Source of the DNA: Pelosinus fermentans DSM 17108
Lineage (GTDB): Bacteria; Bacillota; Negativicutes; DSM-13327
NCBI RefSeq assembly: GCF_000271485.2
Contig: NZ_AKVN02000001.1
Location: forward strand, 1,182,001 to 1,246,000
Direction of reading: 5' to 3'
Length of the DNA: 64,000 nucleotides
Shown here: positions 43,699 to 52,195 of the stretch, one piece after another
Position numbering within the stretch: position 1 is the stretch's first letter
Layout: each line of letters opens with the position of its first letter
Program-made: the position numbers and the translations under genes
Notes under the pieces: generated by a model
Databases searched by the model: none
Seen by the model: only the letters and a program-made list of their open reading frames with translations
What the model was told of the DNA's origin: nothing

Positions 43699-44118
43699 TC
43701 ATTGAGTATGACAACTTGCACAATAACCATAGAATTCAAGGGAATGGGAAATGATCTTAAAGTGTTTCTTACCAATTAAATCAAAACTTTCTTTAGTGAC
43801 AGGGCAGAAATCTAAACATTCTGTCTTACCGCATTCCAGGCAGACTAAATGATGGTGATGCGCTGTAGTAATAAGCTCATATATATTGCTATCCTTACCG
43901 GGGGTATGAATTTCACAAATGATTCCAAGGTTCACTAACAATGTTAAATTGCGATATACCGTATCTAAGCTGACATCAGGATATAACTGCTTTACATGGT
44001 CTAGGATCTGCTGTGCAGTGGCAAATCTGTCGCAGTTCATGAATGCAGTGATTACAGCTCGTCGCTGCGGTGTTATTTTATATCCCTTTTCGCGCAGGAG
44101 CGTAATAAACTTTTCCAT
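43699..44118 (-). CDS. Fur-family metalloregulator
   Basis: 139 residues. Winged-helix N-terminus (REKGYKITPQRRAVITAFMNCDRFATAQQILDHV) and dimer domain with HHHHLVCLECGKTECLDFCP and CASCH, giving the two CxxC pairs of the structural zinc site. The family covers Fur, Zur and PerR; the residues seen do not separate them, though the short TECLDFCP is Zur/Fur-like. Controls metal or peroxide response genes. A perfect palindrome 37 bp upstream (44155) is a candidate autoregulatory operator. Confidence 0.87.
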   Translation of the reverse strand: MEKFITLLREKGYKITPQRRAVITAFMNCDRFATAQQILDHVKQLYPDVSLDTVYRNLTLLVNLGIICEIHTPGKDSNIYELITTAHHHHLVCLECGKTECLDFCPVTKESFDLIGKKHFKIISHSLEFYGYCASCHTQ

Positions 44119-44154
44119 TATAGATCTCTCCTAAATAATAATGTTACTGTATTT

Positions 44155-44171
44155 TACAGTATTGATGGATA
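44155..44171. promoter_or_regulatory. Candidate Fur-family operator
   Basis: TACTGTATTTTACAGTA, a 7-3-7 perfect inverted repeat just upstream of the Fur-family start codon. Confidence 0.55.
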
Positions 44172-44372
44172 AATTGCAATTCATAGAAGAAATTTTAAAA
44201 ATTGCAGGAATATAGGTGAGAAGTAATGAAGTAATGCAGTATTTCATAGAATTTTTAATAATGGTGTTGTTTACACGTTGTATCACCTTAGGATATTGTG
44301 GTTTTCTAAGACTGAAAATTCGAAACAAGGGATTAGTAAGAGGCTTTGCGTAGTGATTGGAGGGAAGAGTTC

Positions 44373-46373
44373 ATGGATATGAATGTTCTCGGTGAGCCCG
44401 TTGGTCATAATATGGTGGTAGCTTGGAATCAATTTATTCGTTCAGGAAAAATCGCAGCAGGAATTGTTTCGCCTTTGGTTGCTAAATCATGGGAAAAATG
44501 TGCCAATCGAAATATGAACCCTACAGAAGGTCGGGGGCAAATTGAATTAGGGCGTAATGAGCTTAAAGAGCTGCTAGATAAGAACGAAAGAACAATTCGT
44601 ATTGCCAATCCTTTTATGAAAAATCTTTATAAAATGTTTTCCAATACGGGATTCATTATCGTATTGGCGGATATTAAAGGATATATATTAGAATCTTTTG
44701 GTGATAAGGAACGTTTAAAGAATGCACAATATCTTAACTTTGTTCTTGGAGCCAATTGGTCAGAGGCAAGCGTAGGGACAAATGCAATTGGACTTGCGCT
44801 GGCTACGGGAAAGCCGGCTCAAGTCTCAGGCTGGGAGCATTTTTCACAACCGCATCACTGCTGGACTTGTTCGGCAGCACCCATTTTTAATAAACAAGGA
44901 GAAATGGTTGCCGTACTAGATATTTCCGGTCCTGTACATGAGAAAAATTCTCATACCCTGGGCATGGTGGCTGCGGCTTCAGAGGCAATTTCCATGCAGC
45001 TGAAGATGCAGCAGAAACAAAATGAAATGATTCTAGTGAATAAACATCTGGAAAGTATTTTTAATGCCATGTCAGACGGTGTGATCCTCATTGATAAATG
45101 TGGCATTATTAAAGACGTAAATACGATTACGAAACAAATGCTCAATCGCAATGACCAAAATATGATCGGCTGCTCGATTGATACTATTTTTAAAGAAATA
45201 TCACCTGTTACAAAAGAGATGCTGCATCATAAGAAATCGTATTCTGGTATTAAGCTGTCAGTGCCTGGCTCTAAGGGAATAAATCATTGTTTGGCGTCAG
45301 GTGAAATTGTTGCTGATGATCAGGGAGGAGTGAGCGGTGGTGTAGTGATCCTGCGTCCGATTCAACAAGGCAAGAGTTCAGCAAATTGCTATAGTGCCCA
45401 TAATGCGGATTTCACATTTAATGATATTATTGGTAATAGTTCTTCTATGCGTGAAGTGATGGGAGTGGCAGTATTAGCGGCTGAAAGCAGTTCAAATATA
45501 CTCTTGCAAGGGGAGAGCGGCACCGGAAAGGAATTATTTGCTCAGGCGATTCATAACCAAAGCGCTAGACGTAAGGGACCATTTATTGCTGTGAATTGTG
45601 GTGCAATCCCCCGGGAATTGATTGGCAGTGAACTTTTCGGCTATGAAGAAGGGGCTTTTACAGGAGCCAAGCGAGGGGGGCGTCCAGGAAAGTTTGAGTT
45701 GGCGGCAGGTGGAACGCTATTCTTGGATGAAATTGGTGACATGCCTTTAGAACAGCAAGTATCCTTACTGCGGGTACTGCAGGAAAAAAAGATAAATCGC
45801 ATTGGCAGCGATAAAATAATTGCTACAGATGTACGAATCATTTGTGCTACAAATAAAAATCTGTTGAAAGAAGTGAGAATGGGGAGCTTTAGGCAAGATC
45901 TTTATTATCGTCTCAATGTAATCTCTGTTACCATACCTCCTTTACGTGAACGGGGGGAAGATATCATCTTACTGCTTACTTCCTTTTTGCAAAATTTGAG
46001 CAAAGGCCGAAAATGCGAATTTGACCTAGATCCGGAAGTATTGCATTGCTTAAAAAAATATAGCTGGCCAGGGAATGTGCGTGAACTTCATAATGTAGCA
46101 GAACGAATTATCCATTTGGTTAAGGGAAGGACAGTATCCTTAGTACATTTGCCTGCCGATGTATATCATTGCTGCGAAGAGTTGACAGAACTGCCAACCC
46201 AAAGAAGCTCTTTTAAGGAACAGCGCAGGCGGGAGAATGAAAAAACAGAACGAGAAGAAATCATTACACTGCTTCATGAGTGCAACGGAAATATTAGTCA
46301 TATTGCCAAACGAATGGGCGTAGCTCGTACCACGGTTTATCGAAAGATGCAATTGTATGCAATACAATATTAA
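44373..46373 (+). CDS. acoR: Sigma-54-dependent activator, AcoR-like
   Basis: 666 residues from ATG 44373, 7 nt after GGAGGGA. Layout: N-terminal GAF-type sensor (ANWSEASVGTNAIGLALATGKPAQVSGWEHF, as in AcoR), PAS (~245-340), AAA+ domain with Walker A GESGTGKE, the sigma-54 contact loop GAFTGA and Walker B GGTLFLDEIGDMP, and a C-terminal Fis-type HTH (NGNISHIAKRMGVARTTVYRKM). It activates the aco operon, whose -24/-12 promoter lies ~275 bp after its stop. Acetoin is the usual inducer of AcoR. Confidence 0.92.
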   Translation: MDMNVLGEPVGHNMVVAWNQFIRSGKIAAGIVSPLVAKSWEKCANRNMNPTEGRGQIELGRNELKELLDKNERTIRIANPFMKNLYKMFSNTGFIIVLADIKGYILESFGDKERLKNAQYLNFVLGANWSEASVGTNAIGLALATGKPAQVSGWEHFSQPHHCWTCSAAPIFNKQGEMVAVLDISGPVHEKNSHTLGMVAAASEAISMQLKMQQKQNEMILVNKHLESIFNAMSDGVILIDKCGIIKDVNTITKQMLNRNDQNMIGCSIDTIFKEISPVTKEMLHHKKSYSGIKLSVPGSKGINHCLASGEIVADDQGGVSGGVVILRPIQQGKSSANCYSAHNADFTFNDIIGNSSSMREVMGVAVLAAESSSNILLQGESGTGKELFAQAIHNQSARRKGPFIAVNCGAIPRELIGSELFGYEEGAFTGAKRGGRPGKFELAAGGTLFLDEIGDMPLEQQVSLLRVLQEKKINRIGSDKIIATDVRIICATNKNLLKEVRMGSFRQDLYYRLNVISVTIPPLRERGEDIILLLTSFLQNLSKGRKCEFDLDPEVLHCLKKYSWPGNVRELHNVAERIIHLVKGRTVSLVHLPADVYHCCEELTELPTQRSSFKEQRRRENEKTEREEIITLLHECNGNISHIAKRMGVARTTVYRKMQLYAIQY

Positions 46374-46383
46374 AACAAATAAG

Positions 46384-46432
46384 TGTAGCGAGGTGTAGCA
46401 CCGTAATACACCGTTACGACATTCACGCTACA
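46384..46432. promoter_or_regulatory. Candidate AcoR enhancer (UAS) region
   Basis: Outer inverted repeat TGTAGCG (46384-46390) / CGCTACA (46426-46432) enclosing GTGTAGCACCG and ACACCGTTACGAC, which pair with the same motif. It is 220-270 bp upstream of the sigma-54 promoter, normal for an enhancer. Confidence 0.5.
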
Positions 46433-46444
46433 GTTCATTTATAC

Positions 46445-46474
46445 AAAACCCACCTAAACCAGGTGGGTTTTTCT
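46445..46474 (+). terminator. Intrinsic terminator of acoR
   Basis: AAACCCACCT / AGGTGGGTTT stem, 5-nt loop, then TTCTATTTT. Confidence 0.88.
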
Positions 46475-46534
46475 ATTTTAGAAGCTATATGTTGGATTGA
46501 TAAATCGAATGTACAGAGGTACAAAAGGAGTTTT

Positions 46535-46622
46535 GAACCACAGAGAGCACAGAGGACGCAGAGAACAGGGAGAGAATTGCCTTATCTATTCCTTCTCTGT
46601 GTTCTCTGCGCCTCTGTGGTTC
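46535..46622. repeat. Dispersed palindromic repeat, copy 7 (CAGAG type)
   Basis: GAACCACAGAG ... CTCTGTGGTTC, internal units CACAGAG, CGCAGAG. Lies between the acoR terminator and the aco promoter, inside the enhancer-promoter spacing. Confidence 0.8.
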
Positions 46623-46649
46623 GATAGCGTTTTTATTATCTGTAAAGAG

Positions 46650-46667
46650 TTGGTATGAAAATTGCAA
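46650..46667 (+). promoter_or_regulatory. Sigma-54 (-24/-12) promoter of the aco operon
   Basis: TTGGTATGAAAATTGCAA: GG at 46652-46653 and GC at 46664-46665 with the required 10-nt interval. About 130 bp before acoA and downstream of an AcoR-type activator gene. Confidence 0.85.
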
Positions 46668-46795
46668 CATAATAGTATGTGAAGAATTAAAAGCAGCTTA
46701 CGAGCGAATTACTTACAAGGGAGGAGAGGATTGGAGCATTCATAAAAAATGTCTGAGTAATAAGAAAAGTCAAAATAGTTTAGGAGGGTTATGAT

Positions 46796-47761
46796 ATGGG
46801 CGATGTTACGAAAGAACAATTATTGGATTTTTATAAAACAATGCTGACAATCCGTAAATTTGAAGATAAGGCAGCCGAATTATTTGCAGCAGGCAGGCTT
46901 CCTGGCTTTGTTCATCTGTATAGCGGGGAAGAGGCTGTGGCTGCAGGCGTATGTGCCAGCCTGACAAATAAAGATTATATCACCAGTACTCATCGAGGTC
47001 ATGGTCATTTAATTGCCAAAGGCGGGCAAGTGGATAAGATGATGGCCGAACTGTTTGCTAAAGTGACAGGCTATTGTAAAGGCAGAGGCGGGTCCATGCA
47101 TATTGCGGATGTGGAGCTGGGTATTTTGGGGGCCAATGGTATTGTTGGCGCAGGACAGCCCATTGCTGTTGGTGCAGCATTTGCGAATCAGTATCTAAAG
47201 AATGATGCAGTTTCCGTATGTTTTTTTGGTGATGCTGCTTCCAATCGAGGTACCTTTCATGAAGCATTAAATCTGGCATCCGTTTGGAAGCTGCCAGTGA
47301 TTTTCGTCTGTGAAAATAATCGTTTTGGTATTTCTATGAATCAGAAAGATCATATGAATATTGTGGATGTTTCTCAGCGGGCCATATCCTATGGTATTCC
47401 GGGAGTTACAATTGATGGTAATGATGTTGCTGCTGTTTATGAAACGGCAAAGGATGCAATCAGCCGCGCAAGAAAGGGTGAAGGCCCAAGCTTAATTGAA
47501 TGCAAAACATGGAGACATTATGGGCATTTCCAAGGAGATGCCGGTTTATATAAAGATGCCCAAGAACAAGAAGAGTGGTTGAAAAAAGACCCCATACTAA
47601 AATTAGAAGAAAAATTAAAGGTCCTGAAATTTGCCAAGGATACGGAACTCAAGGAAATACAACAACAGATACAAGGGCAAATTGATGCGGCGGTTGAATT
47701 TGCCGAAAGTAGTCCCGAGCCAAGTCCAGAAGATGTTCTGGCCGATGTGTATGCTCCCTGA
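46796..47761 (+). CDS. acoA: Acetoin dehydrogenase E1 component, alpha subunit
   Basis: 321 residues. Thiamine-diphosphate-dependent subunit: HRGHGHLIAKGGQVDKMMAELF, GRGGSMHI, and the ThDP motif GDAASNRGTFHEALNLASVWKLPVIFVCENN. With AcoB it cleaves acetoin (or oxidises a related 2-oxo substrate) and passes the acetyl group to lipoyl-E2. The AcoR/sigma-54 context supports acetoin rather than pyruvate. ATG follows AGGAGGG. Confidence 0.9.
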   Translation: MGDVTKEQLLDFYKTMLTIRKFEDKAAELFAAGRLPGFVHLYSGEEAVAAGVCASLTNKDYITSTHRGHGHLIAKGGQVDKMMAELFAKVTGYCKGRGGSMHIADVELGILGANGIVGAGQPIAVGAAFANQYLKNDAVSVCFFGDAASNRGTFHEALNLASVWKLPVIFVCENNRFGISMNQKDHMNIVDVSQRAISYGIPGVTIDGNDVAAVYETAKDAISRARKGEGPSLIECKTWRHYGHFQGDAGLYKDAQEQEEWLKKDPILKLEEKLKVLKFAKDTELKEIQQQIQGQIDAAVEFAESSPEPSPEDVLADVYAP

Positions 47762-47874
47762 TTGCCGCTGCATTGCTGGTCTGCGAGGAAAGGGATATAG
47801 GCTATGACTTTCCTAAGGATTGCTATTTAGAATCGGTAGTTTGATTGATATAGAACAAAGAAAGGATGAAGAAA

Positions 47875-48843
47875 ATGAAAAAAATGACATATGCCGAAGC
47901 CATTCGGGATGGTATGAGAGTAGAAATGCAAAGGGACGCCAACGTATATATTGCAGGTGAAGATGTAGGAAAATTTGGGGGCTGCTTTGGAGTTACGGCA
48001 GGATTATTTGATGAATTTCCTGGTCGGGTACTTGATACACCGATTAGCGAAACAGCGATTGTCGGTCATGCTGTTGGTGCGGCGGCAGCCGGACTGCGTC
48101 CAGTTGTTGAAATTATGTTCATTGACTTTATGGGTGTATGCATGGATGAATTGTTCAATCAGGCTGCAAAGATGCGATATATGTTTGGCGGCAAAGCAAA
48201 AGTCCCTATGGTGGTACGGACTCCTTGCGGCGGCGGTATGACGGCATCGGCTCAGCATTCTCAATGTATAGAAGCATGGTTCACTCATATACCCGGGATA
48301 AAAACAATTATGCCTTCAACCCCAGCCGATGCAAAAGGCTTAATGGCGGCAGCCATTCGCGATGATAACCCTGTCATGTATATTGAGCATAAGCAGCTGC
48401 TGGCCATGAGCGGTGAGGTACCGGAAGGTGAATATGTCATTCCTCTGGGCAAAGCAGATATAAAAAGAGCAGGATCGGATGTAACGATCGTAGCTTGGTC
48501 ATGGATGGTTCACAAGGCATTAGCAGCGGCTGAACAATTAGCAAAGGAAGGAATTAGTGCAGAAGTCGTTGATTTGCGTACGCTGGTTCCTTTAGATAAG
48601 GAATGTATTTTGCAGTCTGTTGCGAAGACAAACAGACTCGTGGTGGTAAACGAAGCGGTTCGTACCAGCGGCTTTGCTGGTGAGATCGCAGCCATTGTTG
48701 TGGAAGAAGGTTTTGATTTGCTCGATGCTCCCATCGTGCGGGTCACTGCTCTTGACATCCCCGTTCCCTTTAATGCGAAACTAGAAGCCGTTTACTTACC
48801 CAACGAAACCAAAATCATAGCAGCAGTAAAGAGCTTATTTTAG
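47875..48843 (+). CDS. acoB: Acetoin dehydrogenase E1 component, beta subunit
   Basis: 322 residues from ATG 47875, 8 nt after AAAGGA (ATG 47866 lies in that site). Transketolase-like E1 beta: GEDVGKFGGCFGVTAGLFDEFP, RVLDTPISETAIVGHAVGAAAAGLRPVVEIMF, RTPCGGG, AQHSQCIEAWFTHIPGIKTIMPSTPADAKG. Completes the alpha2beta2 E1. A palindromic repeat lies between this gene and acoC. Confidence 0.9.
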   Translation: MKKMTYAEAIRDGMRVEMQRDANVYIAGEDVGKFGGCFGVTAGLFDEFPGRVLDTPISETAIVGHAVGAAAAGLRPVVEIMFIDFMGVCMDELFNQAAKMRYMFGGKAKVPMVVRTPCGGGMTASAQHSQCIEAWFTHIPGIKTIMPSTPADAKGLMAAAIRDDNPVMYIEHKQLLAMSGEVPEGEYVIPLGKADIKRAGSDVTIVAWSWMVHKALAAAEQLAKEGISAEVVDLRTLVPLDKECILQSVAKTNRLVVVNEAVRTSGFAGEIAAIVVEEGFDLLDAPIVRVTALDIPVPFNAKLEAVYLPNETKIIAAVKSLF

Positions 48844-48862
48844 CTTTGTAAAAAACGATATA

Positions 48863-48956
48863 TCACGAAGGTCGCGAAGAAGTACAAGAACACGAAGAGC
48901 TTATATTTTTATGAATTTTATTCCTAATCTTCAAATCTTCGCGTCTTCGCGTTTCA
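48863..48956. repeat. Dispersed palindromic repeat, copy 8 (CGAAG type), inside aco operon
   Basis: TCACGAAGGTCGCGAAG ... CTTCGCGTCTTCGCG. Sits between acoB and acoC and could alter relative expression through mRNA structure. Confidence 0.75.
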
Positions 48957-49035
48957 ACGTATTTTTTTTCTAATGTGGTAAGGGTGAGAAGAATCGTTGA
49001 GACTGAAACTTTTAATGATAAAGGAGTGCGAACAT

Positions 49036-50259
49036 ATGGCAGTAGAAATTACTATGCCGAAAATGGGTCTGTCTATGGTAACAGGGACCATCGTGAAATG
49101 GCTAAAGAATGAAGGGGATGCAGTCAGTAAGGGAGATATTATTCTGGAGGTTATGACTGATAAACTGACCAATACCATTGATGCTCCAGCGGATGGCGTG
49201 CTGCTCAGGATTGTTGCCCAAGAGGAAGAAGAACTTCCCATTGGTGCTTTACTGGGTGTGATTGGTATGGAAGGTGAAGTAGTTCAAGGTGCAAAAACTG
49301 CCGGCAAAGCAGCACCTGCTGCAGAGCCAGTGATTTCCGAAACGAAGCAGGCAGATAGTGGCAGCCAGGAAGTTACGGGAAATAGAGTGAAGGCTTCTCC
49401 TTTAGCCCGCAAGTTAGCCAAGAAAAACAATGTGGATTTTACGCAGATTACTGGTACCGGTCCATCAGGGCGCATTGTCCGAGATGACGTTCTTGCATTT
49501 ATTGCCCAAGGTGGCAATTCCCAGCAGGCAAGCACACCAAAGAGCATTGGCAGCCCTGCTCCCATCGAAGAGCAAGAGAACTTTACTCTGACTCCTTATG
49601 CCGGCATGCGAAAAGCCGTCGGTGATAATATGTCCCTTAGTTGGTCCGTTGCACCAAAAGTCAATTACCATGTCAGCACGGATCTTTCTGCATTGCTAGC
49701 CTTACGAAAAACCATTAATGAAGAAGCGGAAGTTAAGATCACCATTACAGATATGCTGGTGAAAATTGTTGCTGTGGCACTTAAAATGTCGCCACATATT
49801 AATATCGCATTGGTTGACAAAAATATTAGAAATTATAAAGAAGTCCATGTAGGGGTGGCTGTTGCCATTAATCAAGGGTTAGTTGTACCGGTAGTGAAAA
49901 ATGCAGATATCAAAACCATCTCTCAAATTAGCCGGGAAATTAAAGACTTATCCTTGCGGGCAAGAGATAATCAGTTAGGTATGCAGGAAATGCGGGGAGG
50001 AACCTTTACGGTTACGAATATCGGCGCTTATCAATCCGTTGATTGGTTTACCCCTATCATCAATCAGCCGGAAGCAGCGATTTTAGGAGTAGGCAGAACG
50101 GTAGACACACCTGTAGTAGAAAATGGAGAAATTGTAATTAAACCAATGATCGGACTTTCTTTATCCTTTGATCATCGCGTCATTGATGGGGCGCCTGCCG
50201 CTGAATTTTTAGGATTACTCTTAAAACTGATTAAAAAACCATATCAAGCTTTGATTTAG
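49036..50259 (+). CDS. acoC: Dihydrolipoamide acetyltransferase (E2) of the acetoin dehydrogenase complex
   Basis: 407 residues from ATG 49036 after AAGGAG. One N-terminal lipoyl domain with lipoate-bearing Lys43 in EVMTDKLTN, an Ala-rich linker, a peripheral-subunit-binding domain (VKASPLARKLAKKNNVDFTQITGTGPSGRI, ~120-155), another linker and the catalytic domain ending SFDHRVIDGAPAAEF with the active-site His. Moves the acetyl group to CoA and forms the core of the complex. Confidence 0.92.
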   Translation: MAVEITMPKMGLSMVTGTIVKWLKNEGDAVSKGDIILEVMTDKLTNTIDAPADGVLLRIVAQEEEELPIGALLGVIGMEGEVVQGAKTAGKAAPAAEPVISETKQADSGSQEVTGNRVKASPLARKLAKKNNVDFTQITGTGPSGRIVRDDVLAFIAQGGNSQQASTPKSIGSPAPIEEQENFTLTPYAGMRKAVGDNMSLSWSVAPKVNYHVSTDLSALLALRKTINEEAEVKITITDMLVKIVAVALKMSPHINIALVDKNIRNYKEVHVGVAVAINQGLVVPVVKNADIKTISQISREIKDLSLRARDNQLGMQEMRGGTFTVTNIGAYQSVDWFTPIINQPEAAILGVGRTVDTPVVENGEIVIKPMIGLSLSFDHRVIDGAPAAEFLGLLLKLIKKPYQALI

Positions 50260-50287
50260 CCATGGATCTAGAATAGGAGGATGCAGA

Positions 50288-51016
50288 ATGGGACGCAAGG
50301 GATACTGTATAGAACTTGAAGTTTGCAGTTATGATGAAATTCTTCATTTACAGGAGACTCTAAATCGGGCCAGGCAGCTGGGCGCTATCCCGGATACGCT
50401 GCTTCTCCTTGAGCATCAGCCTTGCTTTACCATAGGAAGAAAAAAAGGCAGTTCCAATCATCTATTAGTCAGTCAACAGGTATTAGATGAGCAGCACATC
50501 AAAGTGTTTGAGTCAAACCGGGGCGGGGATATTACCTATCATGGCCCGGGACAACTGATCTGTTATCCTATCATTGGTTTAACAGGAGTGCAGAAGGATG
50601 TTCATGCTTACGCCAACAAAATGGAAGAATTATTGATTAGAACACTGGCGTGTTTTGGGATTGCAGCGACGCGCAAAAAAGAATATCCGGGAGTATGGGT
50701 TGAGGATCAAAAAATTGGGGCAATTGGCATTGCGATCCGAAAATGGGTTACGATGCATGGCGTTTCTTTAAATGTTTGCCCCAATCTAACACATTTTTCC
50801 TTTATTGTGCCTTGCGGTATTACTTCTTTAGGAGTCACCTCTATGTCCCGGATATTGGAGACGGTAGATTCTAGAGCGGTACGGAGGCAATTGCGAAAAC
50901 AATTTGAAGAATTATTTGAAATACAAACAGAGCTAGTGAGTGTAGAGCGGATAAAGGAGATGGTCCACTATGCTGAGACCGGCATGGTTAGTTGTTCCGG
51001 CACCCAATCAGGATGA
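50288..51016 (+). CDS. lipB: Octanoyl-[ACP]:protein transferase (LipB)
   Basis: 242 residues. Transfers octanoate from ACP to lipoyl domains, first step of lipoate synthesis. Family blocks: LLLEHQPCFTIGRKKGSSNHLL, NRGGDITYHGPGQLICYPII, GVWVEDQKIGAIGIAIRKWVTMHG, and FIVPCGI with the catalytic Cys preceded by the Lys region. Overlaps lipA by 47 bp. Its place inside the E1/E2/E3 operon shows lipoate is made on site for the E2. Confidence 0.92.
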   Translation: MGRKGYCIELEVCSYDEILHLQETLNRARQLGAIPDTLLLLEHQPCFTIGRKKGSSNHLLVSQQVLDEQHIKVFESNRGGDITYHGPGQLICYPIIGLTGVQKDVHAYANKMEELLIRTLACFGIAATRKKEYPGVWVEDQKIGAIGIAIRKWVTMHGVSLNVCPNLTHFSFIVPCGITSLGVTSMSRILETVDSRAVRRQLRKQFEELFEIQTELVSVERIKEMVHYAETGMVSCSGTQSG

Positions 51017-51827
51017 TCTTGCCCAGATGCAGTCTATGCTGAATGCAGGCAATTTGCATACGGTATGTGAAAGTGCAAATTGCCCCAACATCGGAGAATG
51101 TTTTTCCCAGAAGACTTGTACATTTATGATTTTGGGAAACATATGCACTCGCAATTGCCGATTTTGTGCCGTAGAGCATGGGCAGTTACCCTTGCCTGTG
51201 GACAGGGAAGAACCTAAGGCCGTGGCATTGTCTGCCAAGCAGCTGAACCTTGCCTATGTGGTGGTAACCTCTGTCACAAGAGATGATTTGCCTGATGGTG
51301 GTGCAGGACATTTTGCTAAAACCATACAGGAGATTCGTCAGGCATTGCCGACAGCGAAAGTCGAAGTGCTGATTCCTGATCTTTTGGGACAGTTTGCATC
51401 ACTAAGGCAGATTATTGATGCGGGGCCAGAGGTAATTAGTCATAATATCGAAACCGTGCCACGCTTATATAAAGATGTGCGGCCACAGGCGATTTATGAA
51501 CGGTCTCTTCAACTACTCAAACGGGTTAGTACTAGTGGTAAAAATATTGCCAAAGCGGGTATTATGCTTGGGTTGGGAGAAGGACATGACGAGGTGCTGC
51601 AAACCATGGTTGATATAAAAGCAGTGGGCTGCCAAATCCTGACTATTGGACAGTATCTTCGCCCGTCTGCCCAGCATCACCCGATTATGGAATATATCCA
51701 TCCCACTGCTTTTAAAATGTGGGAAGAGAAGGCATATGAGATTGGCTTTAGCCAAGTTGTTTCCGGTCCAATGGTGCGGAGTTCCTATCATGCCGGACAA
51801 TGTTATGCAAAAACCTTTCGTAGTTAA
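50970..51827 (+). CDS. lipA: Lipoyl synthase (LipA)
   Basis: 285 residues. Radical SAM enzyme that inserts two sulfurs into the octanoyl chain. Auxiliary cluster Cys33, Cys38, Cys44 (CESANCPNIGEC) and radical-SAM CTRNCRFC (Cys59, Cys63, Cys66); TSVTRDDLPDGGAGHFA and SHNIETVPRLY are typical. Starts within the end of lipB, so translation is coupled. Confidence 0.95.
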   Translation: MLRPAWLVVPAPNQDDLAQMQSMLNAGNLHTVCESANCPNIGECFSQKTCTFMILGNICTRNCRFCAVEHGQLPLPVDREEPKAVALSAKQLNLAYVVVTSVTRDDLPDGGAGHFAKTIQEIRQALPTAKVEVLIPDLLGQFASLRQIIDAGPEVISHNIETVPRLYKDVRPQAIYERSLQLLKRVSTSGKNIAKAGIMLGLGEGHDEVLQTMVDIKAVGCQILTIGQYLRPSAQHHPIMEYIHPTAFKMWEEKAYEIGFSQVVSGPMVRSSYHAGQCYAKTFRS

Positions 51828-51853
51828 TCAAAAAAGAGTAGGAGGTAGATAGT

Positions 51854-52159
51854 ATGGCTCTTCAAGCTGCCTTTATATTTATAGCCCCAGAGGCTGATCC
51901 TATCCACCATCGATCGATTGTGAAAACACCCGAGGTTCACTTAACGGTAGTGGGAGTCAAAGACTATCAAGAAGCTGAACACGTTGCCAAAGAGCTGGTA
52001 GATCAGGGAATTACATCTCTTGAATTATGTGGTGGTTTTGGCAGTATTGGAACGGCTGCGGTTACCAAGGCTGCCCAGAACAAAGCAAATGTGGGAGCGG
52101 TTCGTTTTGATATCCATCCCGGTCTTGGCTTTAAAAGCGGTGATGATCTTTTCAGCTAA
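51854..52159 (+). CDS. DUF6506 family small protein in the aco operon
   Basis: 101 residues, soluble. Sequence pattern ALQAAFIFIAPEADPIHHRS, VHLTVVGVKDYQEAEHVAKELVDQGI, LELCGGFGSIG matches the short family annotated DUF6506. It lies between lipA (26-bp gap) and the E3 gene (36-bp gap) and so is coexpressed with the complex. No catalytic motif seen; function unknown. Confidence 0.78.
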   Translation: MALQAAFIFIAPEADPIHHRSIVKTPEVHLTVVGVKDYQEAEHVAKELVDQGITSLELCGGFGSIGTAAVTKAAQNKANVGAVRFDIHPGLGFKSGDDLFS

Positions 52160-52195
52160 TTCTAAGTAATAGAAAAAAACAAATGGAGAGAAAAC

